64,000 nt of DNA from Flavobacteriaceae bacterium UBA2765 (GTDB taxonomy: Bacteria > Bacteroidota > Bacteroidia > Flavobacteriales > Flavobacteriaceae). Of the stretch, positions 16,253-25,367 are shown piece by piece. The position numbers and the translations under genes are program-made. The stretch lies in NCBI GenBank assembly GCA_002352665.1, contig DEIV01000060.1, positions 1 through 64,000 on the forward strand. Reading direction: 5' to 3'. Each line of letters starts with the position of its first letter. The stretch's first letter is position 1. Below the pieces are notes generated by a model. The model was not told the origin of the DNA. It searched no databases and worked only from the letters and a program-made list of their open reading frames with translations.

Positions 16253-16570
16253 ATGACTTTTAAAGAGTTTAGAGCACATAAAGTGGTGGGTTTTTTAAGT
16301 AACAGATATGTTATTATCTTTTTATTGTTTTTGATTTGGATGTTATTTTTTGACGAAAATTCATATATAAACCACAGAGAACTAGATCAAGAAATCAATA
16401 AATTAGATAAAACCAATACCTATTACAAAACAGAAATTGAACATGATAAAAAGATAATTAATAATCTTGAAAATCCTGATTCTTTAGAGAAATTTGCCAG
16501 AGAAGAATACAAAATGAAACGAAAGGATGAAGATATTTATATCATTGAGTTTGACACGATAAATAATTAA
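16253..16570 (+). CDS. FtsB/DivIC-family septum formation protein
   Basis: 105 residues: one membrane helix (IIFLLFLIWMLFF, about residues 21-34), then a coiled coil (INKLDKTNTYYKTEIEHDKK) and the family-typical PDSLEKFAREEYKMKR motif. It is a bitopic divisome protein, with the coiled coil in the periplasm pairing with an FtsL-type partner. It lies between udk and mutA with gaps of 22 and 3 bp. Confidence 0.9.
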   Translation: MTFKEFRAHKVVGFLSNRYVIIFLLFLIWMLFFDENSYINHRELDQEINKLDKTNTYYKTEIEHDKKIINNLENPDSLEKFAREEYKMKRKDEDIYIIEFDTINN

Positions 16571-16573
16571 ATT

Positions 16574-17983
16574 ATGAGTGATTCCCTGTTTAACGAATTC
16601 AATCCGGTATCTGCCAAACAATGGAAACAGAAGATTCAAGTTGATCTCAAGGGAGTAGATTATAATGAAGCTTTGGTCTGGGAAACGAATGATGGTATTA
16701 AAGTAAAACCTTTTTATCATCAGGAGGAATTTAAAAAATTGCCTATTAATTTTACTAAAAATAATTACTCAATTTGTCAAACTATTTTTATTTCAGATGA
16801 AAAAACTGCCAGCTATCTAGCCAAAGATGCACTACAAAGAGGGGCAACTTCTCTTCAATTTGAAGCCAATACAGCTTTTGATATTAAAGAATTACTAAAA
16901 GGATTTGTCACTCAGAGCGATAGCGAAGAGTCTCTAAAAATCCATTTTAAACTTAACTTTTTATCTGAAAGCTTTTTATCCGATTTAATCGCACAAACAA
17001 AGCCATATAAAGTATACCTAAATATTGACCTTATCGGAAACCTTGCTAAAACTGGAAATTGGTTTTACAATCATGAGAGAGATCATGAAGTTTTAGAAAA
17101 AATACTAAAAAATGCAACTAAGAATGCATCTATACTTTCTGTTGATGTAGCTTTATATCAAAATGCAGGGGCAACTATTGTACAACAAGTAGCCTATGCA
17201 TTGGCCCATGGTAATGAGTATTTGAACCATTTAAACATCACCAATTCGAGCTTATCAACTAAAGGATTAGAGTGTCAAACATCATACAATGAAATTCAAT
17301 TTCACTTTGCAGTTGGAAGTAATTATTTTTTCGAAATAGCTAAATTAAGAGCTTTTAAATATTTATGGAATATATTATTAAAAGAATATGAATATAAACC
17401 GGAGGCTATTATTTTTGTGCAACCTAGTGTGCGTAATAAAACCATATATGATTATAATGTAAATTTATTACGAACTACTACAGAATGTATGAGTGCTATT
17501 TTAGGTGGAGCAGACACCATTTCTAATTTGGCATATGATGCTGTTTATCATAAAAAAAATGAATTTGGAGAACGCATTTCTAGAAATCAATTATTGATTT
17601 TACAAGATGAAAGTTATTTTAAAGCGGTAAATCAAATTGCTGATGGTTCTTATTATATTGAAACGATTACCGAACAGGTTTCTGAAAAGGCATTGGCATT
17701 GTTTAAGGATATTGAAAAGAATGGAGGTTTTTTAAAACAATTACAAGCCGGGACTATTCAACGCAAAATAGAAGAAAGTGCTTTAAAAGAACAAGCTCAA
17801 TTTGATAGCGGAGAGGTAGTACTATTAGGAACCAACAAACATGCTAATCCTAATGATAAAATGAAGGATGATTTAGCGTTGTATCCTTTTGTAAAAACCA
17901 ATCCCAGAAAAACTTTAATTAAACCTATAATAGCGAAGCGACTGGCTGAAAAGCTTGAACAAGAGCGACTGGAAACAACATAG
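16574..17983 (+). CDS. mutA: Methylmalonyl-CoA mutase small (beta) subunit
   Basis: 469 residues with TIM-barrel similarity to the catalytic subunit encoded at 19166: NAGATIVQQVAYALAHG, the FFEIAKLRAFKYLW helix and a SNLAYDAVYHKKNEFGERISRNQ segment. It lacks the B12-binding DxHxxG domain, as expected for the non-catalytic small subunit. With MutB it interconverts succinyl-CoA and methylmalonyl-CoA for propionate metabolism. It starts 3 bp after the FtsB-like gene and is separated from mutB by two lipoprotein genes on the same strand. Confidence 0.93.
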   Translation: MSDSLFNEFNPVSAKQWKQKIQVDLKGVDYNEALVWETNDGIKVKPFYHQEEFKKLPINFTKNNYSICQTIFISDEKTASYLAKDALQRGATSLQFEANTAFDIKELLKGFVTQSDSEESLKIHFKLNFLSESFLSDLIAQTKPYKVYLNIDLIGNLAKTGNWFYNHERDHEVLEKILKNATKNASILSVDVALYQNAGATIVQQVAYALAHGNEYLNHLNITNSSLSTKGLECQTSYNEIQFHFAVGSNYFFEIAKLRAFKYLWNILLKEYEYKPEAIIFVQPSVRNKTIYDYNVNLLRTTTECMSAILGGADTISNLAYDAVYHKKNEFGERISRNQLLILQDESYFKAVNQIADGSYYIETITEQVSEKALALFKDIEKNGGFLKQLQAGTIQRKIEESALKEQAQFDSGEVVLLGTNKHANPNDKMKDDLALYPFVKTNPRKTLIKPIIAKRLAEKLEQERLETT

Positions 17984-17984
17984 A

Positions 17985-18506
17985 ATGAAGCAACTTATCT
18001 CAATTTTTTTAATATCAATATTATGTTCAAGTTGTTCAATATATCAACAAATTTCGGATTCTTACTTTTCTAGTCGTGTAGTTTCTGAGACCAATTGTAA
18101 TGAACTAAAAACATATGAATACAATGGTTTTTATGAGCCCAGTGAAAATGGTAAAGAATTTGAAAAAATTAATGATAATTATTTCGAAAAATTATCTTTT
18201 GAAAATAAACCAATTCTTTCATTTGTAGAGATCAAATCAGTATCAAAAAGTTTTGATAATCTCGGGCATAAAGTAATCCAAATGACCCTCACAGATGCCG
18301 GGAGAGAAATATTTAAAGTATATACAGCCAATAATGTCGGTAATAAAATTGGGATGATATTTAGAGATAAACTAATTTCTGCTCCGTTAATTAATTCTGA
18401 AATTCCGGGTGGCAAAGTTCAGATACCTAGTGGAAATGATGTTGATATAGACAATTTATATGTGTATATGTTAAAAGCAATAGAGTGTAATAATAGAAAT
18501 AAATAG
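17985..18506 (+). CDS. Lipoprotein with a SecD P1-head-like domain
   Basis: The start at 17985 is chosen because it gives a lipoprotein signal (MKQLISIFLISILCSSC) and sits directly after the mutA stop; an in-frame ATG at 17955 lies inside mutA. The product has 173 residues. The C-terminal half (VIQMTLTDAGREIFKVYTAN, then GMIFRDKLISAPLI and IPGGKVQIPSG) closely follows the P1 head subdomain of SecD. A free-standing, lipid-anchored version is unusual. It is located between mutA and mutB; no role in that pathway is evident. Confidence 0.75.
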   Translation: MKQLISIFLISILCSSCSIYQQISDSYFSSRVVSETNCNELKTYEYNGFYEPSENGKEFEKINDNYFEKLSFENKPILSFVEIKSVSKSFDNLGHKVIQMTLTDAGREIFKVYTANNVGNKIGMIFRDKLISAPLINSEIPGGKVQIPSGNDVDIDNLYVYMLKAIECNNRNK

Positions 18507-18513
18507 TTCAACA

Positions 18514-19164
18514 TTGATAGAGAGAATTTTTTTAGTTTGCTTTTTTGTGCTTGTCTCTTGCGATAAGTTTTCGTCAAAAAAAGGATTTGATGAAAATAAT
18601 CTTGTCAAACCAGAAGATCTAGGGGAGTACCATAAGTTGAAAAAAGATAATATAAAAGTCTATTTACCTGAAGGTTTCACAAAGTTATCAGATGTAGAAA
18701 TAAAAGAGTTTCATAAGCAAATTAAGGATGAAAAAACGCGATATTATTTTGAACAGGTCTATGAAGCACAACGTTTTATAAAGGGAAATTTTTACAATTT
18801 CTATAGTGATGCATATGCCACAGAAGTAGCTATTCATACGCTTCCTTATATGCCTTTTGACAAAGGAAGTGCAAAGCAACTGTTATATTATTTGCGTAAA
18901 GATCATGAAAAGTATCAAAAAATTACAAAAATATTTCATAATAAAATAAAAGCTACCTATTTTGGAGATAGGTCTTTACAAATTTTCAAAGCATCATATA
19001 GGCTGGCTCGTTATAACAGTAGTGACGAGCAAGAAGCTATACGGGATTTTGAAATGTTTAAAACTATTTATTTGATAACTTCAAAAAGGAAGACATTTAT
19101 TATAAATTTTTTATCTCCTTTTGAAGAAAATTTTGACCCATTTATTAGAAAAATTAAGTTATAA
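18514..19164 (+). CDS. Putative lipoprotein of unknown function
   Basis: 216 residues starting at TTG 18514, with a lipoprotein signal (VCFFVLVSC, lipid-modified Cys 16). The mature protein is Lys-rich, with a strand-rich centre ([22 protein letters not shown]) and a [17 protein letters not shown] segment. It resembles small uncharacterised Bacteroidota lipoproteins. It lies 7 bp after the previous gene and 1 bp before mutB, so it belongs to the same operon. Confidence 0.75.
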   Translation: MIERIFLVCFFVLVSCDKFSSKKGFDENNLVKPEDLGEYHKLKKDNIKVYLPEGFTKLSDVEIKEFHKQIKDEKTRYYFEQVYEAQRFIKGNFYNFYSDAYATEVAIHTLPYMPFDKGSAKQLLYYLRKDHEKYQKITKIFHNKIKATYFGDRSLQIFKASYRLARYNSSDEQEAIRDFEMFKTIYLITSKRKTFIINFLSPFEENFDPFIRKIKL

Positions 19165-19165
19165 A

Positions 19166-21229
19166 ATGCCAAGAAAAAACGTACAACATATAACCTTAAA
19201 ACACAAAACACAAAATGTGAAACCCAAAATTTTCGGACACGAAAATTTTGTAGCTGGTATTGCTCCTTTTTTAAGAGGACCATATTCAACGATGTACGTT
19301 AGAAGACCATGGACCATCCGTCAATATGCCGGGTTTTCTACTGCTGAAGAAAGTAATGCTTTTTATAGAAGAAATTTGGCGGCTGGTCAGAAAGGACTTT
19401 CAGTTGCCTTTGACCTGGCTACGCATCGTGGTTATGATTCTGATCATGAACGTGTGCAGGGAGATGTTGGTAAGGCTGGTGTGGCCATTGATTCAGTTGA
19501 AGATGTGAAAATTCTCTTCAATAAAATTCCCTTAGATAAAATGTCGGTTTCTATGACAATGAACGGAGCCGTTTTACCCATTTTGGCCTTTTATATTGTA
19601 GCTGCAAAGGAACAGGGTGTTAATATAGAACAATTGGCAGGTACTATCCAAAATGATATCTTAAAGGAGTTTATGGTACGTAATACTTATATTTATCCAC
19701 CCATTGCATCCATGAAAATTGTTGCTGATATTTTTGAATATACCAGTAAGTATATGCCAAAATTCAATTCTATTTCTATTTCAGGATACCATATGCAAGA
19801 AGCCGGTGCTACACCAGAAATTGAATTGGCTTACACTTTGGCAGATGGGTTGGAGTACATAAGAACAGGTTTAAAAGCGGGAATGGAAATTGATAGTTTT
19901 GCTCCTAGATTATCTTTCTTTTGGGGTATAGGAATGGATCATTTTCAAGAAATAGCTAAATTAAGAGCAGGGAGACTTTTGTGGGCGAAAATTGTAAAAC
20001 AATTCAATCCTAAAAATGAAAAATCATTGGCATTAAGAACACATTGTCAGACTAGCGGATGGAGCTTAACAGCACAAGATCCTTTTAACAATGTAGCTCG
20101 TACAACTATTGAAGCTATGGCTGCGGCATTTGGTGGAACTCAAAGTTTACATACCAATGCCTTGGATGAAGCTATTGCTTTACCAACTGACTTTTCCGCT
20201 AGAATTGCAAGAAATACGCAGATATATATTCAAGAAGAAACTCATATTACCAAAACAGTTGATCCTTGGGCAGGTTCATATTATATTGAAGAAATGACGG
20301 ACAATATTGCAAATAGGGCATGGGCATTAATTCAAGAAGTGGAAAATTTAGGAGGAATGACAAAAGCTATTGAACAAGGCATTCCTAAAATGCGAATTGA
20401 AGAGGCTGCAGCAAAAAAACAAGCTAGAATAGATAGTGGACAAGATACTATTGTTGGGGTCAATAAATACCAATTAAAGCAAGAAGAACCTTTGCAGATT
20501 TTAGAGGTTGATAATGATGCTGTACGGAGCTCTCAAATTAAAAGGTTAAAAATGCTAAAAGCCGAAAGAGATACTGTAAAAGTAAGAATGACTTTAGCAA
20601 ATTTAACTAAAAGTGCAAAAACAGGTGAAGGAAATTTATTAGCTTTGGCAATAGAAGCAGCTGAACAACGTGCAACTTTGGGTGAAATTTCTGTAGCCTT
20701 AGAAAGTGTATTTGGGCGTTATAAGGCTACAATTAATTCTATAACAGGTGTGTATAGCAGAGCAATAAAAGAAGACGAATCATTTAAAAAAGCTATAGTG
20801 TTGGCAGATAAATTTGCCGTACTAGATGGACGTCGCCCTCGAATTATGATAGCCAAAATGGGTCAAGATGGTCATGATAGAGGTGCGAAAGTTGTTGCGA
20901 CAAGTTTTGCTGATTTAGGTTTTGATGTTGATATCGGTCCATTATTTCAAACACCTAGTGAAGCAGCTAAACAAGCTGTTGAAAATGATGTGCATGTTTT
21001 AGGGGTTTCTTCTTTGGCAGCGGGTCATAAAACATTAGTTCCTCAAGTTTTAGCCGAACTAAAAAAATATGGTAGAGAAGATATAATGGTTATTGCCGGA
21101 GGTGTAATTCCACCACAAGATTATCAGTTTTTATTTGATAATGGTGTAGTTGGTGTTTTTGGTCCCGGTACCAAAATAGCTAAAGCAGCTATTGATATTT
21201 TAGAAATTTTGATTGAAAGTGTATATTAG
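19166..21229 (+). CDS. mutB: Methylmalonyl-CoA mutase large (alpha) subunit
   Basis: The start at ATG 19166 follows the preceding stop by one base and gives the usual N-terminus [14 protein letters not shown]; an in-frame ATG at 19121 lies inside the upstream gene. The 687-residue protein has the catalytic TIM barrel ([48 protein letters not shown]) and the C-terminal cobalamin domain with DGHDRG around residues 567-572. It carries out the B12 radical rearrangement of methylmalonyl-CoA and succinyl-CoA as a heterodimer with MutA. Confidence 0.96.
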   Translation: MPRKNVQHITLKHKTQNVKPKIFGHENFVAGIAPFLRGPYSTMYVRRPWTIRQYAGFSTAEESNAFYRRNLAAGQKGLSVAFDLATHRGYDSDHERVQGDVGKAGVAIDSVEDVKILFNKIPLDKMSVSMTMNGAVLPILAFYIVAAKEQGVNIEQLAGTIQNDILKEFMVRNTYIYPPIASMKIVADIFEYTSKYMPKFNSISISGYHMQEAGATPEIELAYTLADGLEYIRTGLKAGMEIDSFAPRLSFFWGIGMDHFQEIAKLRAGRLLWAKIVKQFNPKNEKSLALRTHCQTSGWSLTAQDPFNNVARTTIEAMAAAFGGTQSLHTNALDEAIALPTDFSARIARNTQIYIQEETHITKTVDPWAGSYYIEEMTDNIANRAWALIQEVENLGGMTKAIEQGIPKMRIEEAAAKKQARIDSGQDTIVGVNKYQLKQEEPLQILEVDNDAVRSSQIKRLKMLKAERDTVKVRMTLANLTKSAKTGEGNLLALAIEAAEQRATLGEISVALESVFGRYKATINSITGVYSRAIKEDESFKKAIVLADKFAVLDGRRPRIMIAKMGQDGHDRGAKVVATSFADLGFDVDIGPLFQTPSEAAKQAVENDVHVLGVSSLAAGHKTLVPQVLAELKKYGREDIMVIAGGVIPPQDYQFLFDNGVVGVFGPGTKIAKAAIDILEILIESVY

Positions 21230-21277
21230 TTTCACATGCTAGGATTATAGCTAATTATAACTGTTAAATAATGAAAG

Positions 21278-22123
21278 TTACTTTACTGATTTTAACAATC
21301 GGATTCCAGTTTCTTCAATCGTAATTTTTCTTTGTTTATATAAAGCACCAATTGATTTTTTAAAAGCTTTTTTACTTATTCCGAATTTTGCTTTAATTCT
21401 TTCGGGTGTACTTTTATCAGTAATTGGTACAAACCCATCATTTTCAAGTAAGGCATTGAAAATTAACTTACTATTAATATCATTGAATTTTCTATAACCT
21501 ATGGGTTGTAATGAAATGTCTATTTGATTATCATCTCTAACTTTTTTAACATAGGCTTTGCGTTTATCACCAACATTTAATTTTGTGAAAATTTCATTTT
21601 CATAGATCAAGCCCTTATGCTCGTTGTTTATAATAACTGTATATCCTAAATCAGATTTTTGGAGAACTATAATATCTACTATTTCACCATTTTCAACTGT
21701 AATATTAATATTTTGTAATTGTTTTTCAACCCTACTGCTAGCAAATAGTCTATTTGTTTTGTCATCTATATCTAAATAAACAATATACCATCTTCCTTCA
21801 ACCATTTCTTGATTTTGCTCATTAAATGGAACCAATAGATCTTTATCCATACCCCAGTCTAAAAATGCTCCTACTTTTGTTAGTGAAGCAACTTGTAGCA
21901 ATGCAAATTCATAAAGTTGTATTTTAGGAACTAAAGTAGTAGCTATCTTTTTTTCTGTATTATCTAAATATACAAATACAGTTAGCGTATCTTTTGTATC
22001 AAAATTTTCAGGACAAAATTTTGTAGGAAGTAAAATTTCTTCATCAGATTCATCTTCTAATATTAAACCCTCATTAGTTTTCTGTAAAATATGAAGTGTA
22101 TTGTATTTGCCTATCTGTATCAT
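21278..22123 (-). CDS. S1-domain RNA-binding protein of the CvfB/YitL family
   Basis: 281 residues with serial S1-like beta-barrels (VGAFLDWGMDKDLLVPF is the family signature) and a C-terminal winged helix (IKAKFGISKKAFKKSIGALYKQRKI). CvfB proteins bind RNA and affect virulence or surface gene expression in Gram-positives; the role in Bacteroidota is not established. It converges with mutB with a gap of 48 bp. Reverse-strand CAAATTTA (22137-22144, TAAATTTG on the coding strand) is a possible promoter box. Confidence 0.88.
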   Translation of the reverse strand: MIQIGKYNTLHILQKTNEGLILEDESDEEILLPTKFCPENFDTKDTLTVFVYLDNTEKKIATTLVPKIQLYEFALLQVASLTKVGAFLDWGMDKDLLVPFNEQNQEMVEGRWYIVYLDIDDKTNRLFASSRVEKQLQNINITVENGEIVDIIVLQKSDLGYTVIINNEHKGLIYENEIFTKLNVGDKRKAYVKKVRDDNQIDISLQPIGYRKFNDINSKLIFNALLENDGFVPITDKSTPERIKAKFGISKKAFKKSIGALYKQRKITIEETGIRLLKSVK

Positions 22124-22274
22124 TAATAAATTTTTGCAAATTTACTGTTTCTTTTTTCTTTTAAAGAACATGTATTAACTTTTCTATTTCATAAAAAAAT
22201 GACTTAAATTAGACTATGTTTTTTCATCTTTCTTTTATAAAGAGCTACTATTTTATTCAAATATTTTACTCTAA

Positions 22275-22634
22275 TTAAATTTTTTCAAAATTTTCTTTTG
22301 TCAATTCATGTTTAACATCACCAGTATGTTTGGTATTTGTGGGTTCAAAAAGTAATACCCACACTTCATCTTTAGCAATGGGTTTATGTGCTACCTTTTT
22401 TGGGATGATTAGCATTTCTCCTTCGTTTAAAGTTATCATTTTATCTCTAAACTCAATTTGTAATGAACCTTTTATAATATAGAATAATTCATCTTCATTT
22501 TTATGATCATGCCAGATAAATTCACCTTTTAGTTTTGCCAGTTTTACATCTTGCCCATTGAGCTGTCCAATAATTTTAGGACTCCAATGTTCATTAAAGA
22601 GAGAAAATTTTTGATTTATATTAATTGCTTGCAT
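22275..22634 (-). CDS. Small cupin-fold protein
   Basis: 119 residues forming a single cupin domain: GEFIWHDHKNEDELFYIIKG gives the metal-binding His-His-Glu set and LNEGEMLIIPKKVAHKP the second motif with its His. Cupins of this size bind a metal and may act as isomerases, dioxygenases or sensors; the substrate is unknown. It lies 5 bp after the amidase gene stop side (start of cupin 22634, amidase end 22640) on the same strand, so both are probably co-transcribed, amidase first. Confidence 0.88.
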   Translation of the reverse strand: MQAININQKFSLFNEHWSPKIIGQLNGQDVKLAKLKGEFIWHDHKNEDELFYIIKGSLQIEFRDKMITLNEGEMLIIPKKVAHKPIAKDEVWVLLFEPTNTKHTGDVKHELTKENFEKI

Positions 22635-22639
22635 AAAGT

Positions 22640-24244
22640 CTAGTTTTCTAAAAATTTAGGAGCTTCTCTATGGTTGGTACCTTGCTCATAAGCATAGGCA
22701 ATTTCTAATAGTATAGGTTCACTCCACGCTCTGCCAAAAAATGAAATACCAATTGGTAATTCATCTACAAACCCCATTGGTACTGTAATATTTGGGTAAC
22801 CCGATATGGCTGCAGGTGAAGAACTACCTAGGCCAAAAGAATCGCCATTAATATGATCAGTTTTCCATGCTGGTCCTCCCGTAGGAGATATGATTGCATC
22901 TAAATTATGCTCATTCATTATACGATCAATCCCTTCTTCTCTGGCTCCTTTTAACATTTTGGCAAGTATATCTTGATATGATTTAGAATCTAAACCATCT
23001 TTATCTTGAGCCATTTTTAAATATTCCTGATTGTAAAAGGATAATTCAACCGAATCTTTTTGATTAAAGGCAATTAGCTCTTCTAAATTTTTAATGCTAG
23101 CATCTTTCCCTAACGATTTAAAATATTTATTTAATCCATCTTTATATTCATATAACATTACTTGAAAAGATAAATCACCTATATCATTTTCTAAAATTTC
23201 ATTGAATTCTACAACTTCAGCTCCTTGATTTTTTATAAAATTTACTGCGGTTTGGAAAATCGTATCAACTTTATGATGCTTACCTAATGGATCGGTGTAG
23301 ACACCAATTTTTTTTCCTTTTAATCCATCTTTACTAAGAAATTGTGTGTAATTATCATATACTTTATTTTTACTTGCTAATGTTTTAGTGTCGGTTGAGT
23401 CAATGCCAATTAATGCACCCAAACAAATCGCAGCATCAGTTACAGTTCTCGCCATAGGTCCGGCAGTATCTTGAGTAAAAGAAATTGGAATAATACCTGA
23501 ACGACTTACCAGACCTACTGTTGGTTTTATACCTACTATACCGTTATTATTTGATGGACAAACAATAGAACCATTAGTTTCAGTACCAATGGCTAAAAGG
23601 GTTAAGTTAGCGGAAACAGCGACTCCTGATCCGGAACTTGAACCACAAGGATTTCTGTCTAGTACATAAGGGTTTTTTGTTTGACCATTAATACCACTCC
23701 ATCCACTTGACGACATTTTACCTCTAAAATTTGCCCATTCGCTTAAATTGGCCTTGGCGATAATTACGGCTCCAGCTTCACGTAATTTTTTAGCAACATA
23801 ACTGTCATGTTTAGGTTTAGAATTTTGTAATGCTCTAGAACCAGCAGTAGTGAACATTTGGTCATGAGTATCAATATTATCTTTTAATACAATTGGAACA
23901 CCATGTAGAGGGCCTCTTGATTTTCCTGCTTTCAATTCTATGTCTAATTTTCTTGCAATTGCTATTGCATCAGGATTTAACTGAATAATTGAATTTAATT
24001 CTAAATCTTTTTTATCGACAGCTTCTATTCTGTCTATATAAAGTTGTACAATTTCAGTAATGGTAAAATCACCTTTAGAATAACCATCTTGTAATTTAGT
24101 AATGGTTATTTCTTCAAGTTGAAAATTTTGTATTGTTGGAGGTGAGTTATTTTCAGATTTAGGATTACAAGCGAATAAGAATAGTAGCGTTGTAATAAGG
24201 GGGAATTTGTCAAAATGATTAAAAATTAATAATGTCTTCATCAT
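22640..24244 (-). CDS. Amidase-signature hydrolase, lipoprotein
   Basis: 534 residues with a lipoprotein signal (LFLFAC, Cys 26). The amidase-signature triad is present: Lys121 in VLKDNID, the cis-Ser in GSSSGSG (residues 201-207) and nucleophile Ser226 in GTETNGS. The enzyme hydrolyses an amide bond in the periplasm or at the outer membrane; substrate unknown. The family includes GatA-like proteins, but the export signal and lack of a GatB/C context argue for a catabolic role. Downstream cupin at 5 bp. Confidence 0.92.
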   Translation of the reverse strand: MMKTLLIFNHFDKFPLITTLLFLFACNPKSENNSPPTIQNFQLEEITITKLQDGYSKGDFTITEIVQLYIDRIEAVDKKDLELNSIIQLNPDAIAIARKLDIELKAGKSRGPLHGVPIVLKDNIDTHDQMFTTAGSRALQNSKPKHDSYVAKKLREAGAVIIAKANLSEWANFRGKMSSSGWSGINGQTKNPYVLDRNPCGSSSGSGVAVSANLTLLAIGTETNGSIVCPSNNNGIVGIKPTVGLVSRSGIIPISFTQDTAGPMARTVTDAAICLGALIGIDSTDTKTLASKNKVYDNYTQFLSKDGLKGKKIGVYTDPLGKHHKVDTIFQTAVNFIKNQGAEVVEFNEILENDIGDLSFQVMLYEYKDGLNKYFKSLGKDASIKNLEELIAFNQKDSVELSFYNQEYLKMAQDKDGLDSKSYQDILAKMLKGAREEGIDRIMNEHNLDAIISPTGGPAWKTDHINGDSFGLGSSSPAAISGYPNITVPMGFVDELPIGISFFGRAWSEPILLEIAYAYEQGTNHREAPKFLEN

Positions 24245-24350
24245 TGTTTAGGTTAGATAGTAAGTTCTAAAGATACTTATTTTTCTATTATTTAAATTGT
24301 TTAGATGTCAGCTGTTTTCAATTATTGTTATACTTGTTATTTTACATTAT

Positions 24351-24390
24351 AAAAAAACCGGAGTACAAGATATGTACTCCGGTTTTTTTT
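24351..24390 (-). terminator. Rho-independent terminator
   Basis: A perfect 11-bp stem (24357-24367 with 24373-24383) and 5-nt loop are flanked by A- and T-runs. It lies 21 bp beyond the stop of the gene at 24411 on the reverse strand. Confidence 0.85.
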
Positions 24391-24410
24391 ATAAGTAATT
24401 AACTTTTTGG

Positions 24411-25184
24411 TTATTCTACAACTGCAGTTTCTAAGGCAGCTTCTTTAGTACTTATTGTAAATGTATATTTATCATCTAAAAGTACTTGCATTAGTTCTCT
24501 TTCTTTACTAACCCAAAAATAAGTAGGTGACATACCTTTACCTTGATGTACAAATTTATGTAATGTCAATTGTTCTCCGTTAATATTGGTTTTTGTAGTG
24601 CCTAGATAATTAACCGTTTGATTTTTCCTTACATATAATTTTGTTTCATCTAGAGCATTAAATTTAAATGTACCTTTTCTGTCAAATGGTAATTTAGGAA
24701 TGATAGCCCATAAATTGAATGAAGGAATAGTTCTGGCAGGTATTTTTAGTGTTGCATTGTATTTTGCAAAGGCAAAACTTTGAAAATCAGGGTCTGTTTC
24801 TACTTCATCAGCAAAATCTCCGTCAAAATGCCAAAAAGAAATATTGTTCTTAACAGTTTTAACTTTAGTTCCTGTAAATTGTACTGGTTCAATATTTGAA
24901 TCAATAGTACCTTTAAAAACAAATTTATTAGCATCTACCATTTTTTCAGATTCACAAGCAGTACTTAAGTTAAAATTTAATACTTCTTCATCGAATTGAG
25001 CATTTACATTAGTGTTCAAAATGACAGGAACTTTAGAATTAGCATCTCCGTTTACTTTTTGAAAACTGATAAATCCTTTTGTGTCTGAAGAAGTGTACCA
25101 ATAAATTTTTTCTGTTTTCTCTTGTGAAAAACCGGTAAGAGATAAACAGACAATACTTAAAAATAGGGGTAATTTTTTAATCAT
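24411..25184 (-). CDS. Secreted protein with DUF3108-like beta-barrel fold
   Basis: Start at 25184 gives a signal peptide MIKKLPLFLSIVCLSLTGFSQ; the longer frame from 25220 has an unsuitable N-terminus. The 257-residue mature-type protein is all-beta, with the C-terminal half (KLYVRKNQTVNYLGTTKTN, QLTLHKFVHQGKG, YFWVSKERELMQVLLDD) resembling DUF3108/TapB-like periplasmic proteins. Function unknown. A strong terminator follows it and the gene appears to be a single unit. Confidence 0.75.
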   Translation of the reverse strand: MIKKLPLFLSIVCLSLTGFSQEKTEKIYWYTSSDTKGFISFQKVNGDANSKVPVILNTNVNAQFDEEVLNFNLSTACESEKMVDANKFVFKGTIDSNIEPVQFTGTKVKTVKNNISFWHFDGDFADEVETDPDFQSFAFAKYNATLKIPARTIPSFNLWAIIPKLPFDRKGTFKFNALDETKLYVRKNQTVNYLGTTKTNINGEQLTLHKFVHQGKGMSPTYFWVSKERELMQVLLDDKYTFTISTKEAALETAVVE

Positions 25185-25367
25185 AGCGTTATTATTTATT
25201 AAGTTAAAATTAAATTGCATTTAATCCCACATAGTTAAAACAATCAACTCTGTAAAATTCCTACCAACAATAGTTAAATAATTTTTAAATCACTAACTTT
25301 TAGAAGGTTAAAATAAAAAATTGTTCTAAAATTTTAATTGTAATAGCGGCAAATATACAATAATTGT

